Shown here piece by piece: positions 1-8,889 of a DNA stretch of 64,000 bases. The stretch spans positions 1-64,000 of the forward strand of contig JAIBCD010000007.1 in assembly GCA_019694335.1 (NCBI GenBank), read 5' to 3'. The notes under the pieces were generated by a model. The model did no database searches. It was not told where the DNA came from and worked only from the letters and a program-made list of their open reading frames with translations. The stretch's first letter is position 1. Each line of letters opens with the position of its first letter. Source of the DNA: Rhodospirillaceae bacterium (GTDB taxonomy: Bacteria > Pseudomonadota > Alphaproteobacteria > Rhodospirillales > Rhodospirillaceae). Both the position numbers and the translations under genes were made by a program.

Positions 1-535
1 TTTCGGTCTTGCCGCTCCACAGGGTGGGCTTGCCGGGGAGGTCATCGCATTTTTGCTCCAGGACCTTGAGGACCGCTCCCGCGTCCACATCCCTGACCGG
101 CAGCCTGCCAATCTTGGGGTAGGCGTAGGCTTCCAGGGTAGCCGTCCACTGGGCTGCATGCTTCTCATTGCGCCAACCCTCCCGATGGGCGGCAATGTAG
201 GCGGTAGCGCATTCCTCGAAGGTGATGGCCTTGCTGGCGTCCAGGGCGGCGGCCACCTTGTCCCGCTTCCGGGCCTCGATAGGGTCGATGCCGTCGAGTA
301 TCAGATTGCGCTTATCCGCAGCCTTGGCGCGGGCGTCGGCTAGGGACACGCTATCCAGCGATCCAAGGCCCATATCGCGGGGGGTCTTGCGCCCGCCCAT
401 CCGGTAGCGGAAAACCCACGAACCGGCCCCAGCGGCCTTAATTTGCAGATATAGGCCCCCTCCATCAGAGTACAGGCCCGGAGCCTTCAGCTTTTGAACC
501 TTCAGGGGGCTTAACTTGTCGAGCGTTTTAGCCAT
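1..535 (-). CDS. Tyrosine-type integrase, 5' part only
   Basis: I translated this frame by hand because it runs off the left edge; 178 codons are visible from ATG at 535. It begins MAKTLDKLSPLKVQKLKAPG, then GLYLQIK, WVFRYRMGGRKTPRDMGLG and a SLADARAKA stretch. This is the arm-type DNA-binding domain (DUF4102) at the N-terminus of P4-like integrases. The region around TFEECATAYIAAHREGWRNE begins the core-binding SAM-like domain. The catalytic domain with the R-H-R-Y residues would lie beyond position 1. The family carries out site-specific recombination of genomic islands and prophages, usually at the 3' end of a tRNA gene. The repeats just upstream (541-574) and the tRNA-like fragment at 676-696 fit this. 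Whether the gene is intact cannot be seen. Confidence 0.85.
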   Translation of the reverse strand, partial: MAKTLDKLSPLKVQKLKAPGLYSDGGGLYLQIKAAGAGSWVFRYRMGGRKTPRDMGLGSLDSVSLADARAKAADKRNLILDGIDPIEARKRDKVAAALDASKAITFEECATAYIAAHREGWRNEKHAAQWTATLEAYAYPKIGRLPVRDVDAGAVLKVLEQKCDDLPGKPTLWSGKTE

Positions 536-540
536 GACTT

Positions 541-574
541 CTACCCATCCCACTACCCATCCCACTTGGTGGGA
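541..574. repeat. Tandem 12-bp repeat and short palindrome upstream of integrase
   Basis: CTACCCATCCCA occurs twice head to tail (541-552 and 553-564). The second copy runs into an inverted repeat, TCCCA-cttgg-TGGGA (560-574). The repeats sit 6-39 bp upstream of the integrase start. They could be arm-type integrase binding sites or an operator; this is inference from position only. Confidence 0.4.
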
Positions 575-675
575 TTGTGGCGGACGGTGAGGGCCACAGC
601 AAGACGTTAAGCCATTAAATAAAGCCTATTATGAGGACATAGTGGAATGGATAGGGACGCGCTGAAACGCGGGTT

Positions 676-696
676 TGGCGGACACCCTCTCCGCCA
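676..696 (+). other. Possible attachment-site remnant (tRNA-Ser 3'-end-like) or small hairpin
   Basis: CCCTCTCCGCCA (685-696) matches the usual 3' acceptor end of bacterial tRNA-Ser genes, including CCA, but the sequence to its left does not fold as the rest of a tRNA. That is what an att duplicate left by an integrase would look like, with the element on the left and host DNA on the right. The same bases also form a 7-bp hairpin (TGGCGGA / TCCGCCA), so chance or a weak terminator is possible. Confidence 0.3.
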
Positions 697-1105
697 TTAC
701 TTTTCTAAGTAGCTGATCCGCCTAGGCTTCTAACTTCCCCAAATCGTCGTTTTTCCGCGCTGGTACAGAAAACGGGTACAGCACGGAGGCCGTGGTGGCG
801 TCCTAATGGCCAACCAACCTCGTTCGGCGAGAGGCCATCTACCATTTTCGAACCGCGATCCAATTTCGGTTCCGAAAATTCCTTCCGTGGCTTGGGTTCA
901 AGGTGTCATCGAATACCGCTGATCGTGAGCAGGCAAAGCTGCGTCAGTGGTGGTCTGGCTCCCTATGGGAACACATCACGCAAGCGTCGGGCATCAGGGC
1001 GGTAACTTCTTCAGCCCGAGCCGATCAGATCGTCAGGGACGCGTTGTCGAACAGACCAACAATCTCTAGCGCCACGCGGAGGAAGGGCCACGGAACACCG
1101 TTCGT
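697..1105. other. Region without a supported gene
   Basis: No open frame here has a recognisable product. A 68-codon plus-strand frame at 903-1109 lacks any family signature and a clear ribosome site. An imperfect inverted repeat, TTTTCGAACCG (845-855) with CGGTTCCGAAAA (867-878), is the only structure seen. The region lies beyond the last gene of the nar operon. Confidence 0.5.
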
Positions 1106-1402
1106 CTAGGAGCGTTGAGCGTCCCGCCGCGCATACGACCAGGCGATCATTTCCGCGAGGCAGGTTGCTGCGGGCGAGTCCGCGTTCTGGATTTGGCCGA
1201 TAAGTTTCAACCAAGCCTCGTCGGAAGCTGCGGCGGAGAACGCCTGGACTGCGTTCACGGCGGCGTCGCGCAGTCCGCAATCCGTCGCATGAGCCAGCTT
1301 AGTAAGACTCGCGGTCGCGGCCCGGTCGGTAAGGCCCGCCAGAATATCAACGATGCCGGCCTCATCCTGAAGTTGCGTCAGAAGCTCACCGAGGGTCGTC
1401 AT
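1106..1402 (-). CDS. Uncharacterised 98-aa protein at the end of the nar operon
   Basis: The start codon overlaps the stop of the PpiC gene (ATGA), so the two are almost certainly co-translated and this is the last gene of the nar transcript. The 98 residues (start MTTLGELLTQLQDEAG, end YARRDAQRS) look all-helical, with alternating alanine-rich segments (LTKLAHATDCGLRDAAVNAV) that recall HEAT-like helical pairs. No catalytic or metal motif, signal peptide or membrane segment is visible. I do not recognise the family. Its place suggests an accessory role in assembling or regulating nitrate reductase, but that rests on location alone. Confidence 0.6.
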   Translation of the reverse strand: MTTLGELLTQLQDEAGIVDILAGLTDRAATASLTKLAHATDCGLRDAAVNAVQAFSAAASDEAWLKLIGQIQNADSPAATCLAEMIAWSYARRDAQRS

Positions 1403-2202
1403 GCGGCCGCTCCCGCCTGGGCAGGCCTCATGACAATCCCCTCAATCGTGGCCGTGTCGACCAGTTGGTCGATGAATCGGGCGATGTCGTGACGCCATGC
1501 CCGCTCCGCGAGGAACAGCGCAATCTTCTCGCGCACATAGTCGAACGGCAATGATTCTCCCCGCGCGCGTGCGTCCAGCCTCACGACATGGGCGCCGAAG
1601 CGTGTTTGCACCGGCGCCGGTGCGATCTCGCCTTCCTCCAGCGTCAGCAGGACTCGTTCAAATTCCGGAACGGAGTCTCGCGCGACCAGCTGACCCAGGC
1701 GGCCACCGTTCTCTCGCGAAGCGCAGTCCGAGTGTTCCTTGGCGAGCGCCTCGAACCGTCCCGGCTCCTTTGAGAGAATTGCGCCTGTGCGGCCGGCTCG
1801 TTCCGCAGCGGCTGCGTAAGCGGTCAAATCGCCAGGATCGGCCGCGAAAAGAATGTGAGAGACCTCGAAGAGGTCCGGGCTCCGGAACCGGCCAGGGTTT
1901 GCATCATAGTACGCGCGGCATTCGGCCTCTTGGGGCTCCGCGATCGGAACTGCGGTTTCCAAGAGGATGCGAATCGACGCTTCGTCGGGCAGTTCGCGCT
2001 TGCCCGGTTCAATCATCTGTGGCGCAGACTCAAGACCGCGCCGCTTGACTTCCTCAAGCAGGAGCGTGCGGACGATAATCGCCCGGGCCGCCGCGAGGAA
2101 AGCCTCCGCCGGGGTCTCCGCTGGATGATGCTGCGCCTCCGCCGCGATCATCTGCGGCGGCAGCACGACGCCATTGAGTTTTATGGCTGGACGTGACGGC
2201 AT
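1399..2202 (-). CDS. Parvulin-type peptidyl-prolyl isomerase (PpiC/NifM-like)
   Basis: The 267-aa protein starts at MPSRPAIKLNGV, 15 nt after the narI stop; the open frame extends further upstream but only inside narI. The N-terminal half is a helical SurA/NifM-like arm. The C-terminal half is a rotamase domain: FEVSHILFAA, then FEALAKEHSDCASRENGGRLGQL, VPEFERVLLTLEEGEI and VQTRFGAHVVRLD. There is no evident signal peptide, so it is probably cytoplasmic. PpiC-type isomerases directly after narI are known in other nitrate reducers such as Pseudomonas aeruginosa. A role in folding the cytoplasmic NarGH complex or its partners is a reasonable inference but not shown by sequence. Confidence 0.85.
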   Translation of the reverse strand: MPSRPAIKLNGVVLPPQMIAAEAQHHPAETPAEAFLAAARAIIVRTLLLEEVKRRGLESAPQMIEPGKRELPDEASIRILLETAVPIAEPQEAECRAYYDANPGRFRSPDLFEVSHILFAADPGDLTAYAAAAERAGRTGAILSKEPGRFEALAKEHSDCASRENGGRLGQLVARDSVPEFERVLLTLEEGEIAPAPVQTRFGAHVVRLDARARGESLPFDYVREKIALFLAERAWRHDIARFIDQLVDTATIEGIVMRPAQAGAAA

Positions 2203-2216
2203 CACCCGGTGAGCCC

Positions 2217-2900
2217 CTAACGCGCCCGAACAACTTGGTAGCCGCGCCGGCCGAGGTACCAGATCGGCGCGCTCAAGATGTGGACGAGGCGGGTGAAGGG
2301 GAAGATAAGAACGATCGTCAAACCCAGCACGAGGTGTACACGGAAGATGGGCGATACCTCCGCGACGAAGCCGGCCGCGCCTGGCCGGAACGTCACGATG
2401 TGCTGTGCCCAATTCATCAGTGCGACCATCTCGCTCCCATCCAGATGGTTAAGCGAGACGAAGATGGAACCCAGGCCAAGAACAAGCTGCATCAGCAGTA
2501 GGGCAAGCACCGCGATATCGCCAAACGATGAGTTCTTCCGGATGCGCGCGTCGAACAGGCGGCGATGCAGGAGCATAACCAGGCCGGCAAAGCAGGCGAG
2601 GCCGGCAGAGCCGCCTATCACAATCGCCATCATCTGCTTGGCGGTGTGGGATATGCCGAGGGACTCGAACACCCACAACGGCGTCAGCAGTCCGCCAGCG
2701 TGACCAAAAAAGATGATCAGAATGCCGATGTGGAAGAGATTGCTGCCCCACATGAATTGGCGGCGACGCAAGAGCTGGCTGGATTGGCTGCGCCAGGAAT
2801 ATTGCTCCCGGTCGAACCGGATGACGTTGCCGACCAGAAATACGCTCAGGCAGATATAGGGATAGATGCCAAAGAGAAGGGTATTGATCCAATCGCTCAT
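2217..2900 (-). CDS. narI: Respiratory nitrate reductase gamma subunit (cytochrome b)
   Basis: This 227-aa membrane protein takes electrons from quinol and passes them through two b haems to NarH. Five hydrophobic segments are visible. Haem-ligand histidines are present at about residues 57 and 67 (LFHIGILIIFFGHAGG) and 189 and 207 (VHLVLGLTIV, TRLVHI), the same two pairs as in the E. coli protein. Length is normal for the family. The start overlaps the narJ stop (ATGA), so translation is coupled. It anchors NarGH on the cytoplasmic face of the inner membrane. Confidence 0.95.
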   Translation of the reverse strand: MSDWINTLLFGIYPYICLSVFLVGNVIRFDREQYSWRSQSSQLLRRRQFMWGSNLFHIGILIIFFGHAGGLLTPLWVFESLGISHTAKQMMAIVIGGSAGLACFAGLVMLLHRRLFDARIRKNSSFGDIAVLALLLMQLVLGLGSIFVSLNHLDGSEMVALMNWAQHIVTFRPGAAGFVAEVSPIFRVHLVLGLTIVLIFPFTRLVHILSAPIWYLGRRGYQVVRAR

Positions 2901-3616
2901 GCGGAAGCTCCCCGCCCATTCCGGGCCGAAGGTAAGGGCTCTTTGGACATGCGGTGGACGATGTCCGCCGCACGCGGACAGCTGGTGCCGGCGCCATCGT
3001 CGGGGCCGAAGCGCACTTCGGCTTCTTCCCAGGCGCGGTCCAGTGCTGCAAGGTCGCTGGGGCGCTCCATTTCCGTTTCGGCAAGACCGGCGAGCACGCT
3101 TTGGTCCGGCTGCGACGCCGACAGGATCACAAGGGCCTCGAACACCGCGGCGTAGGGGCTTTCGCGCTTTCGCAAGCGCTCCTCCAGGGCGGAGAGGATG
3201 TGGACGGTTTCGGCCAGCATGGCGCGCGCTTCCGCCGCCGGCAGAAGCGACAGGAACTCGAGGAACGCCGGGATGTAATCGGGTAGTTCATTTGCCGTCA
3301 TGTCCAGGCCCGCGTCACGGTAGCGGTCAAGCAGCGACACCATGGCCTGTCCGCGGTCGCGCGATTCACCATGTACATGTTCGAAGAGGTGGAGCGAGAG
3401 CGCTCGGGTGCGGTCGAACAGCTCGACATAGCGCGATTGCGCCTCGAGGTGGTTAAGGAGCGCGATTTCGCGCAAGAGCGCAGAGACCGAACAGGACGTC
3501 TGGTGCGGCAAGAGAGCCTCGTGCTGAAGCGCCGCAATCAGATCTTCCACGCCATCCCGCATCTCGGGCGTCGGATAGCAGAGCGCGATGCTCAGGGCCT
3601 TGTAGGTGGCGATCAT
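2897..3616 (-). CDS. narJ: Nitrate reductase assembly chaperone
   Basis: NarJ binds apo-NarG and holds it until the molybdenum cofactor and iron-sulphur clusters are inserted; it is not part of the final enzyme. I chose the start MIATYKALSIALCYPTPEMR at 3616 because it overlaps the narH stop (ATGA), although the frame stays open 26 codons further into narH. The 239-aa product is helical and has the TorD/NarJ pattern: YVELFDRTRALSLHLFEHVHGESRDRGQAM followed by LPDYIPAFLEFLSLLP. Both are characteristic of NarJ. Confidence 0.95.
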   Translation of the reverse strand: MIATYKALSIALCYPTPEMRDGVEDLIAALQHEALLPHQTSCSVSALLREIALLNHLEAQSRYVELFDRTRALSLHLFEHVHGESRDRGQAMVSLLDRYRDAGLDMTANELPDYIPAFLEFLSLLPAAEARAMLAETVHILSALEERLRKRESPYAAVFEALVILSASQPDQSVLAGLAETEMERPSDLAALDRAWEEAEVRFGPDDGAGTSCPRAADIVHRMSKEPLPSARNGRGASA

Positions 3617-5139
3617 GGCTTCCCCGCCGGTTCCGGTACTTTGTGCTTTTTCGGGATATTGAAGAGACTGCCGGTGCTGTCGCCGTCCGAGCATCCGTTA
3701 CCAAAGCTGAACCCGCAGCTGCCCCGCATGTCTTGAGCGTTTTCGCGGACTTCCCGGTGCGCCGTGGGAATGACGAAACGATCCTCGAAATTGGCGATGG
3801 CCATATAGCGGTACATGTCCTCGATCTGCGCCGTCGTGAGGCCGACACGCGCGGCGATGCTCTCGTCGATCACGCCCTCGACGGTCTTCGACCGCATGTA
3901 GGCGCGCATCGCCATCATGCGCTCCAGTGCATGTGCGACAGGTTCTTCCTTTCCGGCCGTGAGCATGTTCGCGAGATACCTGAGCGGTATGCGAAGGGAG
4001 CGCACATCGGGCATTTCGCCGTCGAGGTCGATCTTCCTCGCTTCGGCGGCGGACTGGATCGGCGAAAGCGGCGGAACGTACCAGACCATGGGAAGCGTGC
4101 GGTATTCCGGATGCAGCGGAAACGCCACCCGCCACTCCATCGCCATCTTCCACACCGGCGATTTCCTGGCGGCCTCGATCCAGGCCGGCGCGATGCCGTC
4201 GGCGGCGGCTTGCGCTTGGACTTTGGGATCGAAAGGGTCAAGGAATACCGAGAGCTGCGCCTCGTATAGGTCGGCTTCGCCGGGCGTCGCCGCCGCTTCG
4301 GCGATGCGATCGGCATCGTAGAGGACGACGCCCAGGTAGCGGATGCGTCCAACGCAGGTCTCCGAGCAGACGGTCGGCTGTCCCACTTCAAGCCGCGGGT
4401 AGCACATGATGCACTTCTCGGATTTGCCCGACTGCCAATTGTAATAGACCTTCTTATAAGGACAGCCCGAAACACACATGCGCCAGCCGCGGCACTTGTC
4501 CTGGTCGATGAGGACAATGCCGTCTTCCGCGCGCTTGTAGATGGCCCCCGAGGGGCAGACTGCGACGCAGGCTGGATTAAGGCAGTGCTCGCACAGCCGG
4601 GGCAGATACATCATGAAGGTGTTTTCGAACTGGCCGTAAATCTCCTTCTGCACGCCCTCGAAGTTCACGTCCCGGGAGCGCTTGGAGAACTCCCCGCCGA
4701 GAATCTCCTCCCAGTTGGGGCCGCCCTCGATTTTTTCCATCCGTTGGCCCGTGATGAGCGAGCGCGGACGGGCGGTTGGCACCGCCTTGGAGTTGGGCGC
4801 GGTGTGCAGGTGCTGATAGTCGAAGGTGAACGGCTCGTAGTAGTCGTCAATTTCGGGCAAATCCGGATTGGCGAAGATATTCGCGAGGATTCGCCACTTG
4901 GCGCCCATCCGCGGCTGCAGCTTGCCGTTGCGTTTGACCAGCCAGCCACCATTCCAGCGCTTCTGGTTCTCCCATTCCTTGGGATACCCGACTCCGGGTT
5001 TCGTCTCGACGTTATTGAACCAGGCGTATTCGACACCCTCGCGCGAGGTCCAGACGTTCTTGCAGGTAACGGAGCAGGTGTGGCACCCGATGCATTTGTC
5101 GAGATTCAGCACCATCGCGATTTGAGCACGGACTTTCAT
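3613..5139 (-). CDS. narH: Respiratory nitrate reductase beta subunit
   Basis: The 508-aa electron-transfer subunit carries three [4Fe-4S] clusters and one [3Fe-4S] cluster between NarI and NarG. Cysteine groups are visible: CIGCHTCSVTCKNVW near the N-terminus, CEHCLNPACVAVCP, then CRGWRMCVSGCPYKK and CIMCYPR. The tryptophan in CRGWRMC replaces a cysteine, the known signature of the [3Fe-4S] site. There is no signal peptide, matching the cytoplasmic location. Start and stop both overlap neighbours by ATGA. The C-terminal tail (CGFSFGNGCSDGDS) is less conserved. Confidence 0.97.
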   Translation of the reverse strand: MKVRAQIAMVLNLDKCIGCHTCSVTCKNVWTSREGVEYAWFNNVETKPGVGYPKEWENQKRWNGGWLVKRNGKLQPRMGAKWRILANIFANPDLPEIDDYYEPFTFDYQHLHTAPNSKAVPTARPRSLITGQRMEKIEGGPNWEEILGGEFSKRSRDVNFEGVQKEIYGQFENTFMMYLPRLCEHCLNPACVAVCPSGAIYKRAEDGIVLIDQDKCRGWRMCVSGCPYKKVYYNWQSGKSEKCIMCYPRLEVGQPTVCSETCVGRIRYLGVVLYDADRIAEAAATPGEADLYEAQLSVFLDPFDPKVQAQAAADGIAPAWIEAARKSPVWKMAMEWRVAFPLHPEYRTLPMVWYVPPLSPIQSAAEARKIDLDGEMPDVRSLRIPLRYLANMLTAGKEEPVAHALERMMAMRAYMRSKTVEGVIDESIAARVGLTTAQIEDMYRYMAIANFEDRFVIPTAHREVRENAQDMRGSCGFSFGNGCSDGDSTGSLFNIPKKHKVPEPAGKP

Positions 5140-8100
5140 GGCACGGCCTCCGCCACAGGGGCGGTTGGCGCCGTCTCCTCAAGCCAGTCCGTCTTGGCCT
5201 GTTTCCGCAGGATCACGAACTCGTCGCGGTTCGAGCCCACCGTGCCGTAGTAGTTGAAGCCGTAGCTCTGCTGTGCGTATCCGCCGATCATGTGGGTGGG
5301 CTTCAGCACGGTGCGTGTCACCGAATTGTGGATGCCGCCGCGATTCCCGGTGACCTCCGAGCCCGGCATGTTCACGATCTTCTCCTGGGCGTGGTACATG
5401 AGGATCATGCCCTCGGGCACGCGCTGGGAAACCACGGCGCGGGCCACCAATGCGCCGTTGGTGTTGTAGGCTTCGACCCAATCGTTATCCGCGATTGCGG
5501 CTTTGCGCGCGTCGATCTCGCTGATCCACACAATCGGGCCGCCGCGGGAGAGCGTGAGCAGCAGGAGATTGTCGGTATAGGTCGAGTGGATGCCCCATTT
5601 CTGATGCGGCGTGATGAAGTTGAGGACGAGCTGTTTGTTGCCGTTTTCCTTGGTGGCAATGACCGGGCTGATGGTCTTGGTATCGATCGGCGGGCGATAA
5701 GCGACGAACTGCTCCCCGAAGGCTTTCATCCAGGGATGGTCCTGGAAGAGCTGTTGCCGGCCTGTCAGCGTGCGCCACGGGATTAATTCATTCACGTTGG
5801 TATAGCCGGCGTTGTAGCAAACCTTTTCGGACTCGATGCCCGACCAAGTCGGCGAGGAGATGATCTTGCGCGGTTGTGCCTGGATGTCGCGGTAGCGAAT
5901 CTTTTCGTCCTCTTTGCCGTGGGCAAGATGGTCGTGGTCCCGGCCGGTAAACGCGCCCAGCGCCTTCCAGGCCCTGACGGCGACTTCGCCGTTGGTTTCG
6001 GGCGCAAGGGAGAGGATGACCTCCGTCGCGTCGATATCGGTCTCAATGCGCGGGAGACCCTTGGTCACGCCGTCTTCCGTGACGATGCCGTTGAGTTTGG
6101 CGAGCCCCTGCACTTCATGATCGGTCTTCCAGGCGATTCCCTTGCCGCCGTTGCCGAGCGAGGACATGAGCGGACCAAGCGCGGTGAATCGCTTGTAGAC
6201 GTTGGGATAATCGCGTTCGACCACGGCGATGGTGGCCATGGTCTTGCCCGGAAGCGGTGCGACATCGCCCTTCGCCCAGTCCTTGACGTCGAAGGGTTGT
6301 GCGAGCTCGGCCTGGGTGTCGTGGAGCAGCGGGACCAGCACCACGTCGGTTTCCTTGCCGAGAACCTCGGGGGCGATCTCCGAGAATTTGCGAGCGAGCC
6401 CCTTGTAAATGTCCCAGTCGCTGCGGCTTTCCCACACCGGATCGACCGCCGCGCTCAACGGGTGAATGAAGGGATGCATGTCGGAGGTGTTGAGGTCGTT
6501 CTTCTCGTACCAGGTCGCGGTCGGCAGAACGATGTCGGAGTAGACGCAGGTCGTCGACATGCGGAAGTCGAGCGTCACCAGGAGATCGAGCTTCCCTTCC
6601 GGCGCGGTCTCGCGCCAGGCAATCTCGGATGGCCGCTGTCCGCCGGTTTCGCCCAAGTCCTTGCCCTGCACGCCGTGGCTGGTGCCCAGCAGATGCTTCA
6701 GGAAATACTCATGGCCCTTACCGCTGGATCCGAGAAGATTGGAGCGCCAGACGAACAGGTTGCGCGGCCAGTTGAGCGGATTGTCGGGATCTTTGCAGGC
6801 GAGATCGAGGCGACCGGCCGCAAGCTCGTCCCGCACATAATCCTTCGGATCCTTGCCAGCGGCTTTTGCCGCGCGCGCCACGTCCAAGGGATTGGCTTGC
6901 AGCTGCGGCGCCGACGGCAGCCAGCCCATGCGTTCGGCGCGCACGTTGAAATCGATCAGGCTGCCCTTCCATTGCGTCTTGTCGGCGAGCGGCGAAAGGA
7001 TTTCATCGAGCGTCAGTGTTTCGTACCGCCATTGGTCCGTGTGGGCGTACCAGAAAGATGTGGAATTCATCTGTCGCGGCGGGCGCCCCCAATCGAGCGC
7101 GAAAGCGAGCGGGAGCCATCCGGTCTGCGGACGGAGCTTCTCCTGGCCGACATAGTGCGCCCAGCCGCCGCCTTCCCGGCCGATGCAGCCGCACATCACC
7201 AGCATGTTGATGATGCCGCGGTAGGTCATGTCCATGTGGTACCAGTGATTGATCCCGGCGCCGAGAATGACCATCGATTTGCCTTCGGTCTTCTCGGCGT
7301 TGCGGGCGAATGCGCGCGCCACTGATATCACGGCGTCCGCCGTCACGCCCGTGATGCGTTCCTGCCAGACCGGCGTGTAAGGCACGTCGTCGGCGAAGCT
7401 CTTTGCGACATTGTCGCCGCCCAGTCCCCGATCGACGCCGTAGTTGGCGCACAGGAGATCGAAGACCGTCGCGACATAAACCTCGCCGCCGGCGAGCTGG
7501 ACGCGCCGCGCCGGCACATTGCGCATGAGGATGTCGTCATGGTCTGTCCCGGCGAAGTAGTCGTGATGTCGTCCGCCGAAATAGGGAAAGGCTACGGATA
7601 TGACCGCGTCGCGGCGGTCGAGCGTCGAGATCGCAAGCGGCGTTTCCGCGCCCGCGGCTTTGGATTCAAGGTTCCACTTTCCCGCCTCGCCCCAACGAAA
7701 GCCAATCGATCCATTGGGGACGACGATACGCTCGGCGGACTCGTCGAAAGCCACCGGCTTCCATTCGGCGTTGTTGGTTTCGCCGAGCGCGCCGGCAAAA
7801 TCGCTCGCCCGCAGGAACCGCTCCGGCACATAGCGCCCGTTCTCCTGCACGAGTCGCACCAGGAATGGCATATCGGTGTATTTGCGGCAGTAGTTGGTGA
7901 AATAGGGTGTCTGCCGATTGACGTGGAATTCCTTCAGGATGACGTGCCCGAAAGCCATGGCCAGCGCGGAGTCCGTGCCCTGCTTGGGGTGCAGCCATAG
8001 GTCTCCAAACTTGGCGGCTTCGCTATAGTCGGGGGCAATGACGACGCTCTTGGCGCCGCGATAGCGCGCTTCCGTATAGAAGTGAGCATCGGGCGTTCGC

Positions 8101-8876
8101 GTCTGCGGAACGTTCGATCCCCAAAGGAGAAGGAAGCCGGCGTTGTACCAGTCCGCGCTTTCCGGAACGTCGGTTTGTTCGCCCCAGGTCTGCGGCGAGG
8201 CGGGCGGGAGGTCGCAATACCAGTCGTAGAAGCTGAGGCACACGCCGCCAAGGAGGGACAGGTACCGGGTTCCCGCCGCATAGGACACCATGGACATGGC
8301 CGGAATGGGCGAGAATCCGGCAATGCGGTCGGGACCGTACTTCTTGATCGTGTAGGCGTTGGCGGCGGCGATGATCTCGTAGGCTTCGTCCCAATCCAAT
8401 CTCACGAAACCGCCCAGGCCCCGGCGAGATGTGTAGGACTTGCGTTTCTGGTCGTCCTCGACGATCGACCGCCAGGCTTCGACCGGCGTCCGTGTCGTAC
8501 GCGCGTCACGCCACAACTGAACCAGCGCCGCGCGCACCATCGGATATTTGAGCCGATTGGCGCTATAGAGGTACCAAGAATAGCTGGCGCCGCGGGAGCA
8601 GCCGCGCGGTTCGTGATTGGGCAGATCCGGGCGCGTGCGTGGGTAGTCGGTCTGCTGCGTTTCCCAGGTGACGATCCCGCCCTTGACGTAGATCTTCCAA
8701 CTGCAAGAACCGGTGCAGTTCACGCCATGGGTCGAGCGTACGATCTTGTCGTGCTGCCAGCGTTTGCGGTAGCCGTCCTCCCATTGCCGGTCCTCATGGG
8801 TGGCAATCCCGTGACCTTCGGCGAACGGTTCCGCCTTGCGGCGGAAAAACGTCAAGCGGTCCAACAGATGGCTCAT
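5136..8876 (-). CDS. narG: Respiratory nitrate reductase alpha subunit (molybdenum catalytic subunit)
   Basis: The 1246-aa subunit reduces nitrate to nitrite at a bis-molybdopterin guanine dinucleotide molybdenum centre. The N-terminal FS0 cluster site is intact: His50, Cys54, Cys58 (HGVNCTGSCSW) and Cys93 (RGCSRG). The expected molybdenum ligand is Asp218 in SFYDWYCDLPPASP. No twin-arginine leader is needed because NarG is cytoplasmic. Length is that of the family. It starts 13 nt after narK and overlaps narH by 4 nt. The nitrite produced has no obvious dedicated reductase in this window. Confidence 0.98.
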   Translation of the reverse strand: MSHLLDRLTFFRRKAEPFAEGHGIATHEDRQWEDGYRKRWQHDKIVRSTHGVNCTGSCSWKIYVKGGIVTWETQQTDYPRTRPDLPNHEPRGCSRGASYSWYLYSANRLKYPMVRAALVQLWRDARTTRTPVEAWRSIVEDDQKRKSYTSRRGLGGFVRLDWDEAYEIIAAANAYTIKKYGPDRIAGFSPIPAMSMVSYAAGTRYLSLLGGVCLSFYDWYCDLPPASPQTWGEQTDVPESADWYNAGFLLLWGSNVPQTRTPDAHFYTEARYRGAKSVVIAPDYSEAAKFGDLWLHPKQGTDSALAMAFGHVILKEFHVNRQTPYFTNYCRKYTDMPFLVRLVQENGRYVPERFLRASDFAGALGETNNAEWKPVAFDESAERIVVPNGSIGFRWGEAGKWNLESKAAGAETPLAISTLDRRDAVISVAFPYFGGRHHDYFAGTDHDDILMRNVPARRVQLAGGEVYVATVFDLLCANYGVDRGLGGDNVAKSFADDVPYTPVWQERITGVTADAVISVARAFARNAEKTEGKSMVILGAGINHWYHMDMTYRGIINMLVMCGCIGREGGGWAHYVGQEKLRPQTGWLPLAFALDWGRPPRQMNSTSFWYAHTDQWRYETLTLDEILSPLADKTQWKGSLIDFNVRAERMGWLPSAPQLQANPLDVARAAKAAGKDPKDYVRDELAAGRLDLACKDPDNPLNWPRNLFVWRSNLLGSSGKGHEYFLKHLLGTSHGVQGKDLGETGGQRPSEIAWRETAPEGKLDLLVTLDFRMSTTCVYSDIVLPTATWYEKNDLNTSDMHPFIHPLSAAVDPVWESRSDWDIYKGLARKFSEIAPEVLGKETDVVLVPLLHDTQAELAQPFDVKDWAKGDVAPLPGKTMATIAVVERDYPNVYKRFTALGPLMSSLGNGGKGIAWKTDHEVQGLAKLNGIVTEDGVTKGLPRIETDIDATEVILSLAPETNGEVAVRAWKALGAFTGRDHDHLAHGKEDEKIRYRDIQAQPRKIISSPTWSGIESEKVCYNAGYTNVNELIPWRTLTGRQQLFQDHPWMKAFGEQFVAYRPPIDTKTISPVIATKENGNKQLVLNFITPHQKWGIHSTYTDNLLLLTLSRGGPIVWISEIDARKAAIADNDWVEAYNTNGALVARAVVSQRVPEGMILMYHAQEKIVNMPGSEVTGNRGGIHNSVTRTVLKPTHMIGGYAQQSYGFNYYGTVGSNRDEFVILRKQAKTDWLEETAPTAPVAEAVP

Positions 8877-8889
8877 GCTTTTTGCTCCG

